Below are positions 61,264-64,000 of a DNA stretch of 64,000 nucleotides, piece by piece (position 1 is the stretch's first letter; every line of letters starts with the position of its first letter). The stretch spans positions 2,294,001 to 2,358,000 of the forward strand of contig CP100465.1 in NCBI GenBank assembly GCA_024227995.1, given 5' to 3'. Source of the stretch: Halomicrococcus gelatinilyticus (GTDB lineage Archaea > Halobacteriota > Halobacteria > Halobacteriales > Haladaptataceae). Position numbers and translations under genes: made by a program. The notes under the pieces were generated by a model, which was not told where the DNA came from, did no database searches, and was given only the letters and a program-made list of their open reading frames with translations.

Positions 61264-62205
61264 ATGAAGCTCCGGAGACTCGCCACTGCCGTCGCCGGTG
61301 GACTCGGCGCGACGGCGGTCGCGAACAGGACGCTCGCCCGGCGTGCCGACCCGCTCGACCCGCCGCTGGAGGGCCACCAGGGCACCTATCGCTGGCGCGG
61401 GTTCGACGTGGCGTACACGGAGGCCGGCGACCCCGCCGACCAGGACGTCCTCCTGCTCCACGGGGTCCACGCCGCCGCGTCGAACAAGGAGTTCGACCAG
61501 GTGTTCGACCAGCTATCGAAGACCTACCACGTCGTCGCGCCTGACCTGCCGGGGTTCGGACGCTCGGCGCGCCCGCCCGTGAACTACACGGCGCCGCTGT
61601 ACGTCGACTTCGTCACCGCGTTCGCCGACGACTTCGTCGACGACGCCATCTGCGTCGCCTCGTCGCTGTCGGGCGCGTACGCGGTGCTCGCCCAGCGCGA
61701 GACGGGCGCGTTCGCCCGCCTGGAACTCATCTGTCCCACCGCCGACACCACGAAGCAGCGGCCCTGGCTGCGCACGCTCCTCCGGTCGCCGCTCGTCGGC
61801 ACCGGGCTGTTCAACGCGCTGGCGAGCAAGCGCTCCATCCGGCGGTTCAACGACCGCGACGGCTACTACAGCGAGGTGTCGTACACCGAGCGCGACGTCG
61901 ACCACCAGTGGCAGGCCGCCCACCAGCCGGGCGCGCGGTTCGCGCCCGCCTCCTTCGTCGCGGGCTACCTCGACCCCGACGCGGACCTCGGCGCGGAGCT
62001 CGCCGCGCTCGACGTGCCGGTGACGCTGGTCTGGGGGCGGGAGGCGGCGGTGACGCCGCTCTCGGAGGGCGAGGAACTGGCCGACCGCGGGGACACCCGT
62101 CTCGTCGTGTTCGACGAGACGCGACTGCTTCCCCACGCCGAGCACCCCGGTCCGTTCCTCGACGTGCTGTTCGACGAACTCGCGCCGATGGAGGAGCCCG
62201 GATAG
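61264..62205 (+). CDS. Alpha/beta-fold hydrolase
   Basis: This encodes 313 residues. Oxyanion strand VLLLHGVHAAASNKEF, core DLPGFGRSARPP, nucleophile elbow in ICVASSLSGAYAVL (Ser-x-Ser-x-Gly), Asp in LVWGREAAVTPL region and His in LLPHAEHPGPF. The N-terminal 25 residues (LRRLATAVAGGLGATAVANRT) look like a weak signal or membrane anchor. The esterase/haloperoxidase-type substrate is unknown. It is the gene after meaB, 84 bases downstream, with no sign of shared function. Confidence 0.87.
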   Translation: MKLRRLATAVAGGLGATAVANRTLARRADPLDPPLEGHQGTYRWRGFDVAYTEAGDPADQDVLLLHGVHAAASNKEFDQVFDQLSKTYHVVAPDLPGFGRSARPPVNYTAPLYVDFVTAFADDFVDDAICVASSLSGAYAVLAQRETGAFARLELICPTADTTKQRPWLRTLLRSPLVGTGLFNALASKRSIRRFNDRDGYYSEVSYTERDVDHQWQAAHQPGARFAPASFVAGYLDPDADLGAELAALDVPVTLVWGREAAVTPLSEGEELADRGDTRLVVFDETRLLPHAEHPGPFLDVLFDELAPMEEPG

Positions 62206-62269
62206 GGAACCACGGACGTTCTCGCGAACGGACGATAGTTTCACACGGTCCTGTAGGGTATCTAACGCT

Positions 62270-62440
62270 ATGGCCGAGGTTGTGAGCGCCGCCGACTGGC
62301 CCCTGTTCGGCCTCTGTCTCGTCGCCGCGACGCTCGGGTTCTACCTGGACCCGGAGAACGCGCTGGTCGTCGCCGCCGTCATCCTCTGGGGCATGCTCGT
62401 CGTCCGGGGGGAGGTCCGCAGGGGATACGAAGACGTATAG
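62270..62440 (+). CDS. 56-residue two-helix membrane protein
   Basis: The ATG at 62270 opens 56 residues: a short lead (MAEVVSAADW), helix PLFGLCLVAATLGFYL, loop DPENA, helix LVVAAVILWGMLVV, and a polar end RGEVRRGYEDV. Third codon positions are G/C throughout. No family name is known; the architecture is close to that of the 53-residue protein at 23799. It lies between the hydrolase and the convergent DUF35 gene, with its own gap of 64 bases. Confidence 0.72.
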   Translation: MAEVVSAADWPLFGLCLVAATLGFYLDPENALVVAAVILWGMLVVRGEVRRGYEDV

Positions 62441-62522
62441 AGGCAGAACCGGACGGCTGAACGGCCGGTACTCCTTTCGAGAAAGAAGCAAAATCGGCGG
62501 GCTCGGAAAACGAGGTCGGGGC

Positions 62523-62927
62523 TCAGCGCGGCTCGAAGACGAGGACGCGCTCGCCGGTCGTCTGGGTCTCGCCGACCGCGGGCGCGACGGTCATCCCGAC
62601 GGCCACGTCGTCGCCGACGAGTTCCGCGCCGTCGGCGTCCCGGACCTGGCCCGTCAGGCGGACCGGGCCGAAGTCGACGACCGCCGTGACGTAGGGCGTC
62701 TCGTCCTCGAACGACGGCGGGGCGACGGCGATCTCGGTGAACGTCGCCACCTCGCCGGCGTCGGGCAGCGGGGCCTCCGCCAGGTCGGTCGCGCCGCAGT
62801 CGGGGCAGACCCGGCGCGGCGGCAGCGACCCGTGGCCGTTCTCGCACTCCAGGTAGAAGCCGTCGCCGTCCTCGACGGCGTCCAGCCAGTCGTCGTAGCC
62901 CTCGTCGTGGTAGTCTGCGTCGGTCAT
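62523..62927 (-). CDS. DUF35 OB-fold / zinc-ribbon acyl-CoA-associated protein
   Basis: This encodes 134 residues. A helix lead (DWLDAVEDGDGFYLECENGHGS) is followed by a zinc-ribbon half site (CENGHG and CPDCGA) and an OB-fold (ATFTEIAVAPPSFED, TPYVTAVVDFGPVRLTGQV). This family accompanies thiolases and HMG-CoA synthases and channels acetoacetyl-CoA or other acyl thioesters. Its ATG overlaps the stop of the thiolase gene (ATGA), giving tight coupling to its partner. Confidence 0.92.
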   Translation of the reverse strand: MTDADYHDEGYDDWLDAVEDGDGFYLECENGHGSLPPRRVCPDCGATDLAEAPLPDAGEVATFTEIAVAPPSFEDETPYVTAVVDFGPVRLTGQVRDADGAELVGDDVAVGMTVAPAVGETQTTGERVLVFEPR

Positions 62928-64000
62928 TCTTCCACCTCCAGGACGTGGACGGTGGTGCTGGCGACGGTGCCGCCGGCGTTGTGCGTCACGCCGAGGTCGG
63001 CGTCCGGCACGGCGTCGCTGTTGGGGTGGTCGCCCCGCAGGATACGGGTCATCTCGACGATCTGGGACGTCCCCGTCGCGCCGACCGGGTGGCCCTTCGC
63101 CTTGAGGCCGCCGGAGAGGTTCACCGGGCGGTCGCCGTCGCGGGTCGTCTCCCCGCGGCGCGCTGCGCCGACGGCCTCGCCGGGTGCGTAGAAGTCCAGC
63201 GCCTCCAGCGCGAGCACCTCGGCGATGGTGAAGCAGTCGTGGACCTCGGCGACGTCGACGTCCGTCGCGTCGACGCCGGCGTCGGCGTACGCCTCCTCGG
63301 CGGCGCGCTCGGCCGCGGGCGTCCGCGCGAGGTGGCCGCGACCCTGGAGCGCCATCCGGTCGCCGCCCTGGCCGGTGCCGGTGACGGTGACCGGAGCGTC
63401 GACGTCGTGCTCTGCGGCGTACTCCTCGCTGACGAGGACGGCCGCGCTCGCGCCGTCCGTGATGGGGCACGCGTCGTAGAGGCCGAGTGGACTGGCGACC
63501 GTCGGCGCGTCGAGCGCCTCCTCGACGGTGATCTCGCGCTGGAACTGCGCGAACTCGTTCGGCAGCGCGTTCTCGTGGTTCTTCACCGCGACGTGTGCGA
63601 GGTCCTCCTCCGACCCGCCGTACTCGTCGAAGTACGCCCGCGCCATCAGCGCGTACGCGCCGGGGAACGTCATCCCGGCCCGCACCTCGAAGAGGTCGTC
63701 GGCGGCGATGGCCAGCGCCTCCGTCGTCCTGGCGGTGCCGAGGTTGTTCATGCGTTCGGCGCCGCCGACCAGCACGACGTCGGCCTCGCCGTTGCGCAGG
63801 TCCTTCACGGCCTGGCGCACCGCCGTCCCGCTGGACGCGCACGCGCTCTCGTAGCGGGTCGCCGGCGCGCGGACGCCGGCCGCCTCCGCCATCAGCGGCC
63901 CCTGGTGGCCCTGGTGCTCGGCGAGTTCGCCCATGAAGTTCCCGTAGTACAGCTCCTCGACGTCGTCGCGGTCCACGCCGGCGTCGTCGAACGCCGCCGC
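62924..64000 (-). CDS. Thiolase-family acetyl-CoA acyltransferase (5' end outside the window)
   Basis: At least 358 residues are visible; the frame is open through the window edge (AAFDDAGVDRDD upstream of the internal GTG at 63976), so the start is missing. Active-site regions: YESACASSGTAVRQAV with the nucleophile Cys, GGAERMNNLG, VHDCFTIAEVLALEAL with His, GGLKAKGHPVGATGTSQ, and THNAGGTVA. It is the SCP2-thiolase type paired with a DUF35 protein, acting on acyl-CoA condensation or cleavage. It is the first gene of a two-gene operon at least. Confidence 0.93.
   Translation of the reverse strand, partial: AAAFDDAGVDRDDVEELYYGNFMGELAEHQGHQGPLMAEAAGVRAPATRYESACASSGTAVRQAVKDLRNGEADVVLVGGAERMNNLGTARTTEALAIAADDLFEVRAGMTFPGAYALMARAYFDEYGGSEEDLAHVAVKNHENALPNEFAQFQREITVEEALDAPTVASPLGLYDACPITDGASAAVLVSEEYAAEHDVDAPVTVTGTGQGGDRMALQGRGHLARTPAAERAAEEAYADAGVDATDVDVAEVHDCFTIAEVLALEALDFYAPGEAVGAARRGETTRDGDRPVNLSGGLKAKGHPVGATGTSQIVEMTRILRGDHPNSDAVPDADLGVTHNAGGTVASTTVHVLEVEE

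Noticed and set aside
62523-63842. 439-codon minus-strand frame spanning thiolase and DUF35
   Set aside because: Only its last 134 codons are real (the DUF35 gene); the rest is out of frame with the thiolase and Arg-rich.

Overview
The window is a high-GC, gene-dense chromosomal segment of a haloarchaeon. Evidence: acidic, Asp/Glu-rich proteins; strong G/C third-position preference; frequent leaderless genes with TATA boxes about 25-30 bases upstream; Tat (RR) signals on secreted proteins; and archaeal markers such as glycerol-1-phosphate dehydrogenase, a thermosome subunit, geranylgeranyl reductase, NcsA-type tRNA thiolase, D-aminoacyl-tRNA deacylase (DtdA), FtsZ2 with CdrS/CdrL, halocyanin, HalOD1 and bacterio-opsin-activator HTH proteins. 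Most of it is ordinary core genome. I see no CRISPR array, no rRNA operon, no insertion sequence and no intact prophage.

Layout. 0-6 kb: tail of a membrane protein, then a polar amino-acid ABC transporter with two tandem substrate-binding proteins, then an ABC-2 export pair. 5.8-9.4 kb: lipid glycerol-1-phosphate dehydrogenase and purL. 9.5-17 kb: an accessory patch with two paralogous Tat-exported proteins plus a membrane-anchored tail protein, two DUF7344-type winged-helix membrane proteins, an S9 peptidase and a HalOD1 gene. 17-24 kb: glycosyltransferases, thermosome, a degenerate amidohydrolase, a methyltransferase and small membrane proteins. 24-31 kb: a frameshifted CBS-domain remnant, a 35-residue ORF with a palindromic operator, lipoate ligase, peroxiredoxin, endonuclease IV, AzlCD, and an M29 aminopeptidase whose 3' end is tandemly repeated. 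31-38.5 kb: MscS channel, rhodanese/beta-lactamase-fold enzyme, NcsA, and an accessory cassette of a beta-propeller protein plus two paralogous membrane proteins, one of them frameshifted. 38.7-42 kb: another small frameshifted gene, a flavodoxin, the cell-division operon cdrL - cdrS-ftsZ2 with striking GTAAGACG inverted repeats, and tRNA-Tyr with a detached copy of its 3' end. 42-64 kb: mostly metabolic and housekeeping genes (dtdA, Rieske, class IV aminotransferase, aroE, two CaCA-type exchangers, a Bat-type regulator, M24-fold protein, ferredoxin, geranylgeranyl reductase, halocyanin, threonine synthase, methylmalonyl-CoA mutase B12 subunit with MeaB, and a thiolase/DUF35 pair cut by the window end).

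No single large unknown system stands out. The most noteworthy points are the repeated palindromic motif at the cdrS-ftsZ2 promoter, the TTAGGCCGGCCTAA operator over the promoter of a tiny gene, three independent frameshift-type lesions, the 108-bp tandem duplication at 30.3 kb, the tRNA-Tyr 3'-end repeat, and two enzyme-fold proteins that appear to have lost metal ligands.
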